Position numbers and translations under genes: made by a program. The notes under the pieces are model-generated. The model saw nothing but the letters and a program-made list of their open reading frames with translations, was not told where the DNA came from and ran no database searches. 64,000 nt of DNA, taken from Anabaena subtropica FACHB-260. GTDB taxonomy: Bacteria; Cyanobacteriota; Cyanobacteriia; Cyanobacteriales; Nostocaceae. The DNA is taken from the NCBI RefSeq assembly GCF_014697105.1, contig NZ_JACJRF010000021.1, positions 1 through 64,000 of the forward strand, given 5' to 3'. Shown in pieces: positions 10,201-18,422 of the stretch (the stretch's first letter is position 1; each line of letters opens with the position of its first letter).

Positions 10201-12633
10201 TTTGGTCAATTAGCTTTAAACTTATTACAAAAGTTAAATGCTAAAGCACTGCAAGCAAAAGTCTATTTCCTTGTTAATTGTTTTATCAAACATTGGCAAG
10301 ATCATTTAAGGACAACCATAGAGCCGTTAAAAGATGCCTATTTTAGTGGCATAGAAACAGGAGATTTAGAATTCGCTTCATATTCAGCCTTTAAGAAATC
10401 TGTACATTTATATTTTGCTGGTGAAGATTTATCAGTTGTAGAGCAAGATGTAAACTTATTTATGGAAGGCGTTAGAAAAATTAAACGTAGCAATACCATA
10501 AATTATTATCAAACACTCTATCAAGCAGTTAAATATCTCAGGCAATCCAGTAAAAAAGATAGTGTCAAATTAGAATTACCTGAAGATATAAAAGATATTA
10601 ATGCTGGTTATTTTTATTGCCACGAAATGATAATTTGTTATCTGTTTAATAGGAATTGCGAAGCAGTAGTCAGTACGGCTTTTGCAGAAAAGTATTTAGA
10701 GGGGATGACAGCTTTATTTTTTGTACCTGTATTTCATTTTTATGATTCTTTAATCAAGTTAGCTATATATATTGATGCTACGCCAGATGAACAAGCAGAA
10801 ATCATCTTAAAAGTAAAACTTAACCAGCAAAAAATGCAGAATTGGGCAGATAATGCACCAATGAACTACCTACATAAATTTGCTTTAGTGGAAGCAGAAA
10901 AATATCGAGTTTTGGGTGAACACACCTTAGCAATTGAATATTACGATCGCGCGATCGCCGCAGCACAAGAAAACCAATATCTGCAAGAAGAAGCCCTCGC
11001 TAATGAACTGGCTGCTAAATTCTATTTGGGGTGGGGGAAAGAGAAAATTGCTCAAGTATATTTAATTGATGCTTACTACGCCTATGCTCGTTGGGGCGCA
11101 ACAGCCAAGATTCACGACTTAGAACAACGCTATCCCCAACTATTATCAAAACTCCTCTACCAAGAAACCATCGAAGAAAATCTAGCTTCCCTGACAATGA
11201 CGAATAAAACCGTAGTTGCTACCAAAGCAAGTGGTTCAACATTTCTGGAGGGGATAACAGTAATGCAAGCCTATCAAGCACTTTCTAGCGAAATCGAGCT
11301 AGACAAATTACTTTCTACCTTGATGCAGGTAGTCATTACCAATTCTGGAGCGCAAAGAGGTATTTTATTACTGTTACATCAAGGAAATTTAGTTGTAGAA
11401 GCTACCGGAGACATCGCCAGCGAAAAAATTCAAGTCTTGCAATCTACACCTCTAGCCAATTTTCCAGATATTCCCCACGCTGTGATCAACTATGTGCAAC
11501 GGACTCAGCAGACATTAGTAATTCACAATATCGCCAGTGACACTAGATTTGCCCACGATACGTATATTATTAACTACCAACCCCAGAGTGTTTTGTGTAC
11601 TCCCATCCTCAAACAAGGTAAGCTGATCAGCATTGTGTACCTAGAAAATCAGCTTACCTCTGGAGCATTTACACGCGATCGCCTAGAACTATTGAATTTA
11701 CTTTGCTCCCAAGCAGCTATTTGTCTAGAAAATGCCCGTCTTTACCAACAATCCCAAGAATCTCTGGAAAATCTCCAGCAAATGCAATTGCAATTAGTCC
11801 AGAGTGAAAAAATGTCGGCGTTAGGTAATCTCGTCGCTGGGGTAGCACACGAAATAAATAATCCAGTGGGGTTTATTGGGGGGAATTTACAACCAGCAAT
11901 GGACTATGTAAAAGATTTACTGCATATCATTGACGTTTATCAAAAGTATTACCCCAATCCCATTGCAGAAGTTGTACAAGAAATTGAAGCGGTTGATTTA
12001 GATTATATCCGTGCTGACTTACCGAAGTTGATTTCTTCCATGAGAGAAGGTGTTCAGCGTATTCGCAACATTAGTACCAGCCTACGGACTTTTTCTCGTA
12101 GTGATAGCGATCGCCCAGTTTCCTGCAATCTACATGATGGCATTGACAGTACCCTTTTGATTCTCAAACATCGCCTCAAAGCTTGTGATGCTCGTCCTGA
12201 TATTCAAATCATCAAAGATTATGGTAATTTACCCGCCATAGAATGCTTCAGTGGACAGTTAAACCAAGTTTTTATGAATTTATTAGCTAATGCTATCGAT
12301 GCTTTAGAAGAAGCAAATTCTAGCCGGAGTTTAGATGAAATTAAAGCTAATGCTCCTAAAATAACAATTCAAACTCAAATCAGCACAGATAAAAATTATG
12401 TCTTAATTCGGATTAAAGATAATGGAATGGGAATGACAGAGGCGATACAGCAAAAAATATTTGATCACTTATTCACAACAAAACCTGTAGGACAAGGTAC
12501 AGGTTTGGGATTATCCATCGCCCGACAAATTATTGTCGAAAAGCATCAAGGAACTTTAAAAGTAAATTCAGTTTTCGGTGATGGTTCAGAATTTATCATT
12601 TCTCTACCAATCAAAGCTAAATTTGTGGGTTGA
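7243..12633 (+). CDS. Trifunctional Ser/Thr kinase-AAA ATPase-GAF-histidine kinase
   Basis: 1796 residues, an HstK-type chimera characteristic of filamentous cyanobacteria. A Ser/Thr kinase domain (about 8-275) has the ATP Lys in VVIKFL, the catalytic HKDIKPANIL and SPEQTGRMN. The DFG motif reads DFS. A STAND/AAA-like NTPase (about 310-650) follows, with LYGRE, Walker A GFSGIGKT and Walker B VVFLDDLQWAD. A long alpha-helical region (about 650-1330) is TPR-like. A GAF domain (about 1360-1500) then leads to a histidine kinase with VAGVAHEINNP (His about 1534) and GQGTGLGLS. It is probably soluble: no transmembrane helix is evident. Both kinase activities look intact apart from DFS. It sits between two REC-kinases that share its C-terminal kinase module. 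Confidence 0.93.
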   Translation: MINPTITLPGYHILEFIYSSSHTFVYRGQRDIDQEPVVIKFLRSEYPTFSEMVQFRNQYSIAKNLDFPGIVKPYSLETYRNGYALVMEDFGGISLQQWLQHNVLDVYEFLSIAVQIVSILDRLHHQRIIHKDIKPANILIHPKTKEIRLIDFSIASLLPRENQEIQNPQVLEGTLSYLSPEQTGRMNRGIDYRSDFYSLGVTFFELITGELPFISNDPMELVHCHIAKQPDQFKIHNSQFKNEQLVPQVLGDIVIKLMAKNAEDRYQSALGLKHDLLLCWNQLRETSIIGNFSLGTRDVCDRFIIPEKLYGREVEVQTLLAAFERVAQGKTEIILVAGFSGIGKTCVVNEIHKPIVRQHGYFIKGKFDQFQRNIPLSAFVQSLRNFMGQILSENNIQIARWHDQLLQALGDNGQVIIDVIPELEHIIGKQPPVPALSGISAQIRFNFLFLKFIQVFTTPEHPLVVFLDDLQWADSASLTLIQLLMSEVDQGYLLLIGAYRDNEVSLVHPLILTLNEIEKIGYTINIITLNSLQLTDLNYLVADTLTCSLELAQRLTDLIYQKTQGNPFFTNQFLQSLYKDGIIKFDFDIGYWQSDIAQVKLLTLNDDVVEFMAQQLQKLPSATQEILKLAACIGNQFDLNTLAIIYEKSLLETASDLWEALRDGLILPQNEIYKFYQNDEPSETGDSNLGNEQYYHFPTYKFLHDRVQQAAYLLIPEGDKQATHLRIGNLLLANSPFETTEENIFEIVNQLNYGLELTIQQSQKDELAKLNLIAGRKAQTATAYVAASQYFTTGIELLAPDTWQTQYQLTLELYNAATEAAYLSTVFAEVERLAAIVLQQTDKFLDKAKIYEIKIQVCIAKNQLSEAVEIGLKVLKLLGIEFPLQPNQEDIISGLQTTQKLWEGIKITDILDLPVMTDSDKLVAMQILINISAASYVTSPSLYILIVFQEINLSVKYGNTAASTYAYAAYGLILCGIVGNISLGYQFGQLALNLLQKLNAKALQAKVYFLVNCFIKHWQDHLRTTIEPLKDAYFSGIETGDLEFASYSAFKKSVHLYFAGEDLSVVEQDVNLFMEGVRKIKRSNTINYYQTLYQAVKYLRQSSKKDSVKLELPEDIKDINAGYFYCHEMIICYLFNRNCEAVVSTAFAEKYLEGMTALFFVPVFHFYDSLIKLAIYIDATPDEQAEIILKVKLNQQKMQNWADNAPMNYLHKFALVEAEKYRVLGEHTLAIEYYDRAIAAAQENQYLQEEALANELAAKFYLGWGKEKIAQVYLIDAYYAYARWGATAKIHDLEQRYPQLLSKLLYQETIEENLASLTMTNKTVVATKASGSTFLEGITVMQAYQALSSEIELDKLLSTLMQVVITNSGAQRGILLLLHQGNLVVEATGDIASEKIQVLQSTPLANFPDIPHAVINYVQRTQQTLVIHNIASDTRFAHDTYIINYQPQSVLCTPILKQGKLISIVYLENQLTSGAFTRDRLELLNLLCSQAAICLENARLYQQSQESLENLQQMQLQLVQSEKMSALGNLVAGVAHEINNPVGFIGGNLQPAMDYVKDLLHIIDVYQKYYPNPIAEVVQEIEAVDLDYIRADLPKLISSMREGVQRIRNISTSLRTFSRSDSDRPVSCNLHDGIDSTLLILKHRLKACDARPDIQIIKDYGNLPAIECFSGQLNQVFMNLLANAIDALEEANSSRSLDEIKANAPKITIQTQISTDKNYVLIRIKDNGMGMTEAIQQKIFDHLFTTKPVGQGTGLGLSIARQIIVEKHQGTLKVNSVFGDGSEFIISLPIKAKFVG

Positions 12634-12784
12634 ATACAATCGTTTTTTTCGTCTTCTTCACATTGAAAATATATTGATGTTACAACAATTCCTAGCTACG
12701 TCTGTTGCTCTAGTACAATTTCTGGGAACCATACTCTCATAGCATCAGCAGTGAATAACTATAAAATAAACGAGTTTAAATCAA

Positions 12785-14095
12785 ATGCTTGATACATCAA
12801 CCGAAAATAGCTTCATTTTAGTTGTAGATGATACTCTCACCAATCTGGAAATTATATCTGAAGCATTGACTGAAGCAGGTTTTGAAGTAGCTACAGCAAT
12901 TGATGGAAAAAAAGCACTCCAAAAAATACAACATAGATTACCAGATTTAATTTTGTTAGATGTAATGATGCCAGTAATGGATGGCTTTGAAACCTGTAAA
13001 CATTTAAAAACTCATCCAGAAACTCATGATATCCCCGTGATTTTCATGACAGCCATTACTGACACAGATAGTAAAGTCGAAGCTTTAAGTTTAGGCGCAG
13101 TTGATTACATCACCAAACCTTTCCATAAAGCAGAGGTATTAGCTCGCATCTCCACACATCTGCAACTCAGAAACTTGACTAAAAATTTAGAAACCCGTGT
13201 AGTGGAACGGACTTCTGAACTTAACAGAGTATTACAAGACTTACAAGAATATCAACTCCAGCTTATACAACAAGAAAAAATGTCTGTTCTGGGACAATTG
13301 GTAGCAGGATTAGCTCATGAAATTAATAACCCAGTCAGTTGTATTTACGGCAATTTAGGTCACGCTCTATCATACTTTGAAAGTATGAGCCATCTAATAG
13401 ACCTTTATCAAAATTACTATCCCCATCCTGTAACAGAAATTCAAAATGAAATTAGCGAAATGGATTTAGAATATGTGCGTTCTGATCTACCTAATTTAAT
13501 TTTCTCAATGAAAGAAGGTATTCAGCGCATCCGAGATATGAGCAGAAGTCTGCGAATTTTTTCTAGGTCAGATACAGAAAACAAAATTCAATTTGATATC
13601 CATGAAGGAATTGATAGTACTATTTTAATTCTGAAGCATCGATTGAAAGGATCTGAAAATCGTGCTGATATCGAAATTAAAAAACATTATGGTGAAGTAC
13701 CTCTGATTAACTGCTTTCCTGGGCAATTAAATCAGGTGTTTATGAATATTTTAGCCAATGCTATTGATGCTTTAGATGAATCATTTACTAGTAATCAGTC
13801 GTCAGTGATAAATAGTGAAATAATTGGTATTCCCCAAGTTTTAATTCAAACCATGCTGAGTGAAGATACAAATAACGTTTTAATTAAAATTAAAGATAAT
13901 GGAATAGGAATGTTAGATGAAGTTCAGCAAAAGATTTTTGATAATTTATTTACTACTAAGCCTGTAGGCAAAGGAACTGGTTTAGGCTTATCAATTGCCC
14001 GCCAAATCATTGTCCAAAAACATGAAGGAAAGCTAGAGGTAAATTCAGCTATGGGAAAAGGTTCTGAGTTTATAATTACTATTCCCATTGATTGA
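12785..14095 (+). CDS. Response regulator-histidine kinase (REC-HK)
   Basis: 436 residues with the same plan as the gene at 5903. The receiver domain (about 8-128) has VVDDT, the phospho-acceptor in LLDVMMPV and the Lys in TKPF. A coiled coil (LETRVVERTSELNR) links it to a HEINNP kinase domain with the N box ILANAIDALDE and GKGTGLGLS. The kinase part is closer to that of the preceding giant kinase than to most histidine kinases (shared LLxLYQxYYPxPxxEI, SMKEGIQRIRxxSxSLRxFSRSD, STxLILKHRLK). No output domain is present, so it is probably a phosphorelay member. It ends 77 bases before a bidirectional terminator facing ndhB. Confidence 0.92.
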   Translation: MLDTSTENSFILVVDDTLTNLEIISEALTEAGFEVATAIDGKKALQKIQHRLPDLILLDVMMPVMDGFETCKHLKTHPETHDIPVIFMTAITDTDSKVEALSLGAVDYITKPFHKAEVLARISTHLQLRNLTKNLETRVVERTSELNRVLQDLQEYQLQLIQQEKMSVLGQLVAGLAHEINNPVSCIYGNLGHALSYFESMSHLIDLYQNYYPHPVTEIQNEISEMDLEYVRSDLPNLIFSMKEGIQRIRDMSRSLRIFSRSDTENKIQFDIHEGIDSTILILKHRLKGSENRADIEIKKHYGEVPLINCFPGQLNQVFMNILANAIDALDESFTSNQSSVINSEIIGIPQVLIQTMLSEDTNNVLIKIKDNGIGMLDEVQQKIFDNLFTTKPVGKGTGLGLSIARQIIVQKHEGKLEVNSAMGKGSEFIITIPID

Positions 14096-14172
14096 AATGA
14101 AGATATAAAACTGTATATAATAACTTGGTAAAAACGTCGAATTCAGGTTAATTGAGTATACTGAAAAACAAT

Positions 14173-14201
14173 ATCCCCGGCTTCTCAAAGAAGTCGGGGA
14201 T
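14173..14201. terminator. Bidirectional terminator between REC-HK and ndhB
   Basis: A 13-base stem, ATCCCCGGCTTCT (14173-14185) with AGAAGTCGGGGAT (14189-14201), has one G-T pair and a CAA loop. It lies between convergent genes, with A-rich sequence to the left and TTTAAG to the right, so it could serve both strands. Confidence 0.75.
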
Positions 14202-14220
14202 TTAAGATGTGAGGTATAGT

Positions 14221-15783
14221 CTATAAACCTTCTGGTTTCTCAGGAGGAATAGCACTTACCTGAGTACTGACAACTTTTGTGGTTTGCAAGATAGCAGTAT
14301 TGGCAACAGAATTGTTTGCCAACGTGAAGAGTGGATTAGATAAAATTCCTGCTACAGAAGTTGCAATTAATGTCACTACTAAACCCACTTGCAACGGTCT
14401 AAATCCAGGTAAATCCCAACGTATTTCGGGATAATTCTTAACTGCGTCAGACATTTCTTGGGGTTCTTTAACTACCATCATTTTGACTACACGAATGTAG
14501 TAGTAGATGGAAACAACACTGGTCACTAAGCCTAGTAAGACCATCCAGTAAAGACCTGCTTGCCAACCAGCCCAGAACAAGTAAATCTTGCCGAAAAACC
14601 CTGCTAGTGGAGGAATACCACCCAAAGAAAGCAGAGAGATACTCAAACCTAGTGTGAGGAGTGGGTCTTTTTGATATAACCCAGAGTATTCGGCAATCTG
14701 GTCTGTTCCTGTCCGCAAGGAGAAGAGGATGATGCAGGTGAAAGCGCACAGGTTCATAAATAGATATACCAGCAAGTAGAACACCATGCTGGCGTATCCC
14801 GCATCAGTCCCAGCAATTAAGCCAATCATCACAAACCCGGCTTGGGCAATGGATGAATAAGCTAACATCCGTTTCATGCTGGTTTGGGCTAGGGCGACGA
14901 CGTTACCCAAAATCATACTGAGGACGGCCAAGGCTGTGAACACAAACTTCCATTCCTCAGCGACGAAGGGGAAGACAGTAGTTAACAGACGGATAGCTAG
15001 AGCAAAGCCAGCTGCTTTGGAACCGACGGATAAAAAGGCAATGACTGGGGTAGGAGCGCCTTCATATACGTCTGGTGTCCATTGGTGGAAAGGTGCGGCG
15101 GAAATTTTAAAGCCAATACCCGCGATGACAAAAACCAGGGCGATAACTACACCCAAGGATTGACCAAGATTAGCTGCGACAATGCCATTAGCGATCGCAC
15201 TCAGTTCTGTTTGTCCCCCAGATAAACCATACAGCAGTGACACACCATACAAAAATACTGCCGTGCTAGAAGCACCAATCAACAAGTATTTCAGCGCCGC
15301 CTCATTGGATCGGGGGTCACGCTTGGTATAACCTGTCAACAAATATGAGGAAATACTCAGGGTTTCTAGGGAGATGAAAATCATTACCAATTCACTAGCC
15401 CCAGAGAGAAACATCCCGCCCAGGGTAGCACTTAACAAAATAGCGATGAATTCAGCTAAAGCAGTTCCACTCTGCTCAATGTAGCGAATTGACATCAATA
15501 TAGTTGTAACGGCAGACAAGGCAATGATACCGCGAAAGATGATACTGAGGTCATCACCAATAAAACCACCGGTAAAAGAGATGGGATTGATCGCATCCCA
15601 TTGAAAATACAGGGCGACAACCGCCGCGAGTAAACCAGCGATCGCCAGATATCCAATCCAGCGTGAGGATGTACGCCCTAAAATCAAATCAACAATCAAA
15701 ACCCCCATGAGGGTGACAATGACAATTCCCTCAGGCAAAATTGTTCCAGCGTTCAACTGGGCTGCAAGATTAGCAAAATCCAT
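14221..15783 (-). CDS. ndhB: NAD(P)H-quinone oxidoreductase subunit 2 (NdhB)
   Basis: 520 residues, the normal cyanobacterial NdhB length. It is an antiporter-like membrane subunit of thylakoid NDH-1, which carries electrons from ferredoxin to plastoquinone in respiration, cyclic flow and CO2 uptake, and translocates protons. About 14 hydrophobic helices are visible. Conserved NdhB/NuoN features include [12 protein letters not shown] with its intramembrane Glu, the Lys-containing [12 protein letters not shown], the [20 protein letters not shown] loop and [14 protein letters not shown]. NdhB is common to all NDH-1 forms, so it would also partner the NdhF3/NdhD3 subunits encoded at 55-58.6 kb. 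It is transcribed alone, against the kinase cluster. Confidence 0.97.
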   Translation of the reverse strand: MDFANLAAQLNAGTILPEGIVIVTLMGVLIVDLILGRTSSRWIGYLAIAGLLAAVVALYFQWDAINPISFTGGFIGDDLSIIFRGIIALSAVTTILMSIRYIEQSGTALAEFIAILLSATLGGMFLSGASELVMIFISLETLSISSYLLTGYTKRDPRSNEAALKYLLIGASSTAVFLYGVSLLYGLSGGQTELSAIANGIVAANLGQSLGVVIALVFVIAGIGFKISAAPFHQWTPDVYEGAPTPVIAFLSVGSKAAGFALAIRLLTTVFPFVAEEWKFVFTALAVLSMILGNVVALAQTSMKRMLAYSSIAQAGFVMIGLIAGTDAGYASMVFYLLVYLFMNLCAFTCIILFSLRTGTDQIAEYSGLYQKDPLLTLGLSISLLSLGGIPPLAGFFGKIYLFWAGWQAGLYWMVLLGLVTSVVSIYYYIRVVKMMVVKEPQEMSDAVKNYPEIRWDLPGFRPLQVGLVVTLIATSVAGILSNPLFTLANNSVANTAILQTTKVVSTQVSAIPPEKPEGL

Positions 15784-16232
15784 GAGATATATAGGTTTTG
15801 GCGATTAGACATCAAGGCTAACTTTGTTCATTCTATCTATTGTTTCTGACCAAAGTTGCATTTATCTTTTTAGCTTTCAGTTTATACTCGCTTTTGACTA
15901 AAAATTCCCCACTGGTAGCGTAGTAGCCTTTTGTTACTTACTGTTACTATAGTTGAGCCTTTTTATCTTAGTAGTCTACTGAAAAAAGCAGTAGCCTACG
16001 ACAAAGCGTAGGCTAGGTAGGAAATAAGTATGACTGTAAACTAAAAACCGATGGCGATCGCTTTTATTAAATTCTCTATGGGGCTAACAAGCAAATAAGA
16101 TTCTGCTTGAAAGCTAAAGTTCCATAATTTGGCAATTTTGTAGGTCATCGAGTTACTCTTGAATCTCAAAACTCTACCCAAGTTGTTAGCTGCGGTTAGA
16201 TTTTCAAGTCAGTATCCCACCGTAGGTGATCG
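15784..16232. other. Gene-free stretch with a perfect 9-bp hairpin
   Basis: No gene is seen. TAGCCTACG (15992-16000) pairs perfectly with CGTAGGCTA (16007-16015) around a six-base loop. It lacks a T tract and resembles dispersed hairpin repeats of Nostocales rather than a terminator. A HIP1-like GGCGATCGC lies near 16063. The segment just before ndhB should hold its promoter, which I could not pinpoint. Confidence 0.45.
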
Positions 16233-16874
16233 CTACTTAATTTTTTGCTTAATAAAAGTTACTACTTGAGCCAGCTGCTTCTTCAAGCCCTCAATTTCTG
16301 CTTGCATTTTGGCAACCTTATCATTGAGTGCTTGGATTTCAGCCGCCGCAGCTGCGTCTGTTTCAGCAGTTGCTACTTTAGTAGATGTAGCAACTGTAGA
16401 TGTGGCTACAGTTGCTACAACACCATTTGTCATAGTAGCAGTGGCTACATTACCATTCTTAGTAGCAGCAACTGCTCCTACTAGTTCTTGGCGTGGCAGT
16501 TTAGCCTTAGTCATTGCTGACTTAATCGCGTTAATTAGCTGTTTTTGATCAAAAGGCTTACCCAGGAATTCAAAATATTCAAAAGGTTCGGTGAGTTTTT
16601 CCGTCACCTCTTCCTTCCGACCAGACATAATCACTAAAGGAATCTTTCTCAGTTCAGGGTTAGCTTGGACTTGCTGAAAAACCTCCCAGCCACTCAATTT
16701 AGGCAGTAGGAAATCCAACATGATCAAGCTAAGTTTTTCTTGGCGGATGAGATTTATCCCTTCCAAACCGTCCTTTGCTTCCAATACCTCAAAATTGCCA
16801 GGAGGCAACATTTCACGTACTTTTACCCTGACAACGGTAGTGTCATCGATAACTAGAATTTTGTTACTTGCCAC
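16233..16874 (-). CDS. Single-domain-type response regulator with low-complexity linker and C-terminal coiled coil
   Basis: 213 residues. The receiver domain (1-125) is complete: Asp10-Asp11, phospho-acceptor Asp54 in IMLDFLLPK, switch Ser84 and Lys106 in GKP. Then come a roughly 45-residue linker built from Ala/Val/Thr repeats (VATVATSTVATST) and a C-terminal heptad-patterned coiled coil (about 178-212, IQALNDKVAKMQAEIEGLKK). There is no DNA-binding domain. Such regulators act by protein contact, for example on motility or kinase complexes; the coiled coil suggests oligomerisation. The partner is unknown. The linker DNA is itself repetitive (about 16365-16440). The ATG lies at the start of the receiver fold, which fits. 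Confidence 0.85.
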   Translation of the reverse strand: MASNKILVIDDTTVVRVKVREMLPPGNFEVLEAKDGLEGINLIRQEKLSLIMLDFLLPKLSGWEVFQQVQANPELRKIPLVIMSGRKEEVTEKLTEPFEYFEFLGKPFDQKQLINAIKSAMTKAKLPRQELVGAVAATKNGNVATATMTNGVVATVATSTVATSTKVATAETDAAAAAEIQALNDKVAKMQAEIEGLKKQLAQVVTFIKQKIK

Positions 16875-16904
16875 GACTGATTGCTCTAACAGAATATTGA
16901 AGTT

Positions 16905-16965
16905 TAAATAGCGGCTTCCCTACGGGACGCTGCGCGTAGCTTGCTTCCACGAAGTGGTATGCCGA
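16905..16965. repeat. Dispersed Nostocales repeat (GTAGCTTGCTTC family)
   Basis: This segment contains CCCTACGGGACGCTGCGCG followed by GTAGCTTGCTTC (16936-16947), then CCACGAAGTGG, itself a dyad. The 12-base core recurs as GTAGCTTGCTTT at 22193-22204 and inverted as GAAGCAAGCTAC at 22685-22696. This looks like a dispersed palindromic repeat lying upstream of lipA and the regulator. Confidence 0.55.
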
Positions 16966-17074
16966 ATGACCGTGAGAATGCTCCCACTATATCCAACATT
17001 GTTATTAATTGGGGGATAGTATATTTCGGTATAAATGTCGTTGTCGGCAGTGTTTTACAAAACTTCTAAGACCT

Positions 17075-17977
17075 ATGACTTCCTCACAACCTGCTCAATT
17101 CAAGTCAGAAATTACGGCGATGCCTAGTTGGTTACGCCGTCCCATTGGCAAAGCCAGTGAACTCTCGACAGTACAGCGTATTATTAAGCAGCGCCAAATT
17201 CATACAATTTGTGAAGAAGGGCGTTGTCCCAACCGGGGTGAATGCTATGCCCAAAAAACGGCTACGTTTTTACTCATGGGGCCTACCTGCACCCGTGCTT
17301 GTGCTTTTTGTCAAGTCGATAAGGGTCATGCACCAATGCCAATTGACCCAGAGGAAGCGCAAAAAGTAGCAGAGGCTGTAAATTTGTTGGATCTGCGTTA
17401 CGTAGTACTAACGTCTGTCGCCCGTGATGACCTACCAGATCAAGGAGCGGGTCACTTTGTGCAAACAATGGCAGCAATCCGCCAGTTAAGTCCGGGTACT
17501 CAAATTGAAGTTTTGACACCCGATTTTTGGGGTGGTGCAGGCGCAGGAGAAACAGGACAGCGCCAACGGATAGAAATGATTGTAAATGCTCAACCAGCTT
17601 GTTTTAACCACAATATTGAGACAGTACGTCGTTTAACCGGGCCAGTGCGGCGGGGCGCTAAATACGATCGCTCACTGCGGGTTCTGTCTTTAGTTAAAGA
17701 AATCAATCCCCATATTCCCACTAAATCCGGCTTAATGGTAGGACATGGAGAGACTGTTGCCGAACTTACCACAGCAATGGCAGATTTAAGGGCTGTAGGA
17801 TGCGATCGCCTAACCATCGGTCAGTATATGCGCCCATCCCTAGAACATCTACCAGTCCAAAAATACTGGACACCAGAGGAATTTGACCAACTCGGCACAT
17901 TAGCCAGCGAAATGGGTTTCAGTCACGTCCGTTCGGGGCCTCTGGTTCGCAGTTCCTACCATGCTGGGGAGGAGTGA
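17075..17977 (+). CDS. lipA: Lipoyl synthase
   Basis: Radical-SAM enzyme that inserts two sulfur atoms into protein-bound octanoyl groups to give lipoyl cofactor for 2-oxoacid dehydrogenases and the glycine cleavage system. With the ATG at 17075 it has 300 residues, typical for LipA. The auxiliary 4Fe-4S ligands are C46-x4-C51-x5-C57 ([12 protein letters not shown]). The radical-SAM cluster ligands are C72, C76 and C79 (CTRACAFC). The C-terminal RSSYHA supplies the Ser ligand of the auxiliary cluster. The frame stays open upstream to a TTG at 17009, but the 22 extra residues are not LipA-like, so I prefer the ATG. psaX follows on the same strand after about 165 bases. Confidence 0.95.
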   Translation: MTSSQPAQFKSEITAMPSWLRRPIGKASELSTVQRIIKQRQIHTICEEGRCPNRGECYAQKTATFLLMGPTCTRACAFCQVDKGHAPMPIDPEEAQKVAEAVNLLDLRYVVLTSVARDDLPDQGAGHFVQTMAAIRQLSPGTQIEVLTPDFWGGAGAGETGQRQRIEMIVNAQPACFNHNIETVRRLTGPVRRGAKYDRSLRVLSLVKEINPHIPTKSGLMVGHGETVAELTTAMADLRAVGCDRLTIGQYMRPSLEHLPVQKYWTPEEFDQLGTLASEMGFSHVRSGPLVRSSYHAGEE

Positions 17978-18125
17978 AGAGATAGGGCTATATGGGTGTG
18001 AAGGAAGCAGAGGAAGAAATTTTAACTCAGTACTCCTCACTCCCTAATTCCTCATTCACACAAATATTTTTAAAGAATATGGGCAATTGTGTCCTCTGTT
18101 TGGTATTTCTGAAAAAGTCATGACA

Positions 18126-18131
18126 TAAGGA
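18126..18131 (+). promoter_or_regulatory. Ribosome binding site of psaX
   Basis: AAGGAG (18126-18131) stands ten bases before the ATG at 18142 and supports translation of this very short gene. Confidence 0.7.
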
Positions 18132-18141
18132 GAAACGTCTG

Positions 18142-18273
18142 ATGGCTAAAGCCAAAACTTCCCCAGTTGCCAATACAGGAAAACCACCCTATGCTTTTCG
18201 TACAGGTTGGGCGCTGTTGCTACTAGCTGTTAACTTCTTGGTAGCAGCCTACTATTTCCACATTATTGACTAG
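18142..18273 (+). CDS. psaX: Photosystem I subunit PsaX
   Basis: A 43-residue protein. A polar N-terminus (MAKAKTSPVANTG) is followed by PPYAFRTGWALLLLAVNFLV and AAYYFHIID: one transmembrane helix with the AFRT-W-LLLA-NFLVAAYYF signature of cyanobacterial PsaX, which binds at the periphery of the PsaB side of photosystem I and holds a chlorophyll. It starts with ATG after a good AAGGAG and is followed by a hairpin-T terminator at 18338, so it is a monocistronic unit. It is one of four photosystem I genes in this window (with psaA, psaB and psaK) but not adjacent to them. Confidence 0.88.
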   Translation: MAKAKTSPVANTGKPPYAFRTGWALLLLAVNFLVAAYYFHIID

Positions 18274-18337
18274 TTATATTTCGGGAATAGGGAGTAGAGA
18301 GTAAGGAGTAGAGACCAGGGAGTATGGGAAGAAAATT

Positions 18338-18357
18338 AGAGCAAATGGCTCTTTTTT
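18338..18357 (+). terminator. Terminator after psaX
   Basis: AGAGC (18338-18342) pairs with GCTCT (18348-18352) around AAATG, followed by a run of T to 18357. The stem is short, but the T tract is good. Confidence 0.6.
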
Positions 18358-18422
18358 CGCCTGCACCCTGCCTCTCTGCCCAATCTCCACCCTAATCCCC
18401 AAACTAAGTGGAATGGTGTTGC

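Noticed and set aside
16309-16548. Ala/Val-rich plus-strand frame opposite the response regulator
   Set aside because: It mirrors the repetitive linker DNA of the real gene on the other strand.
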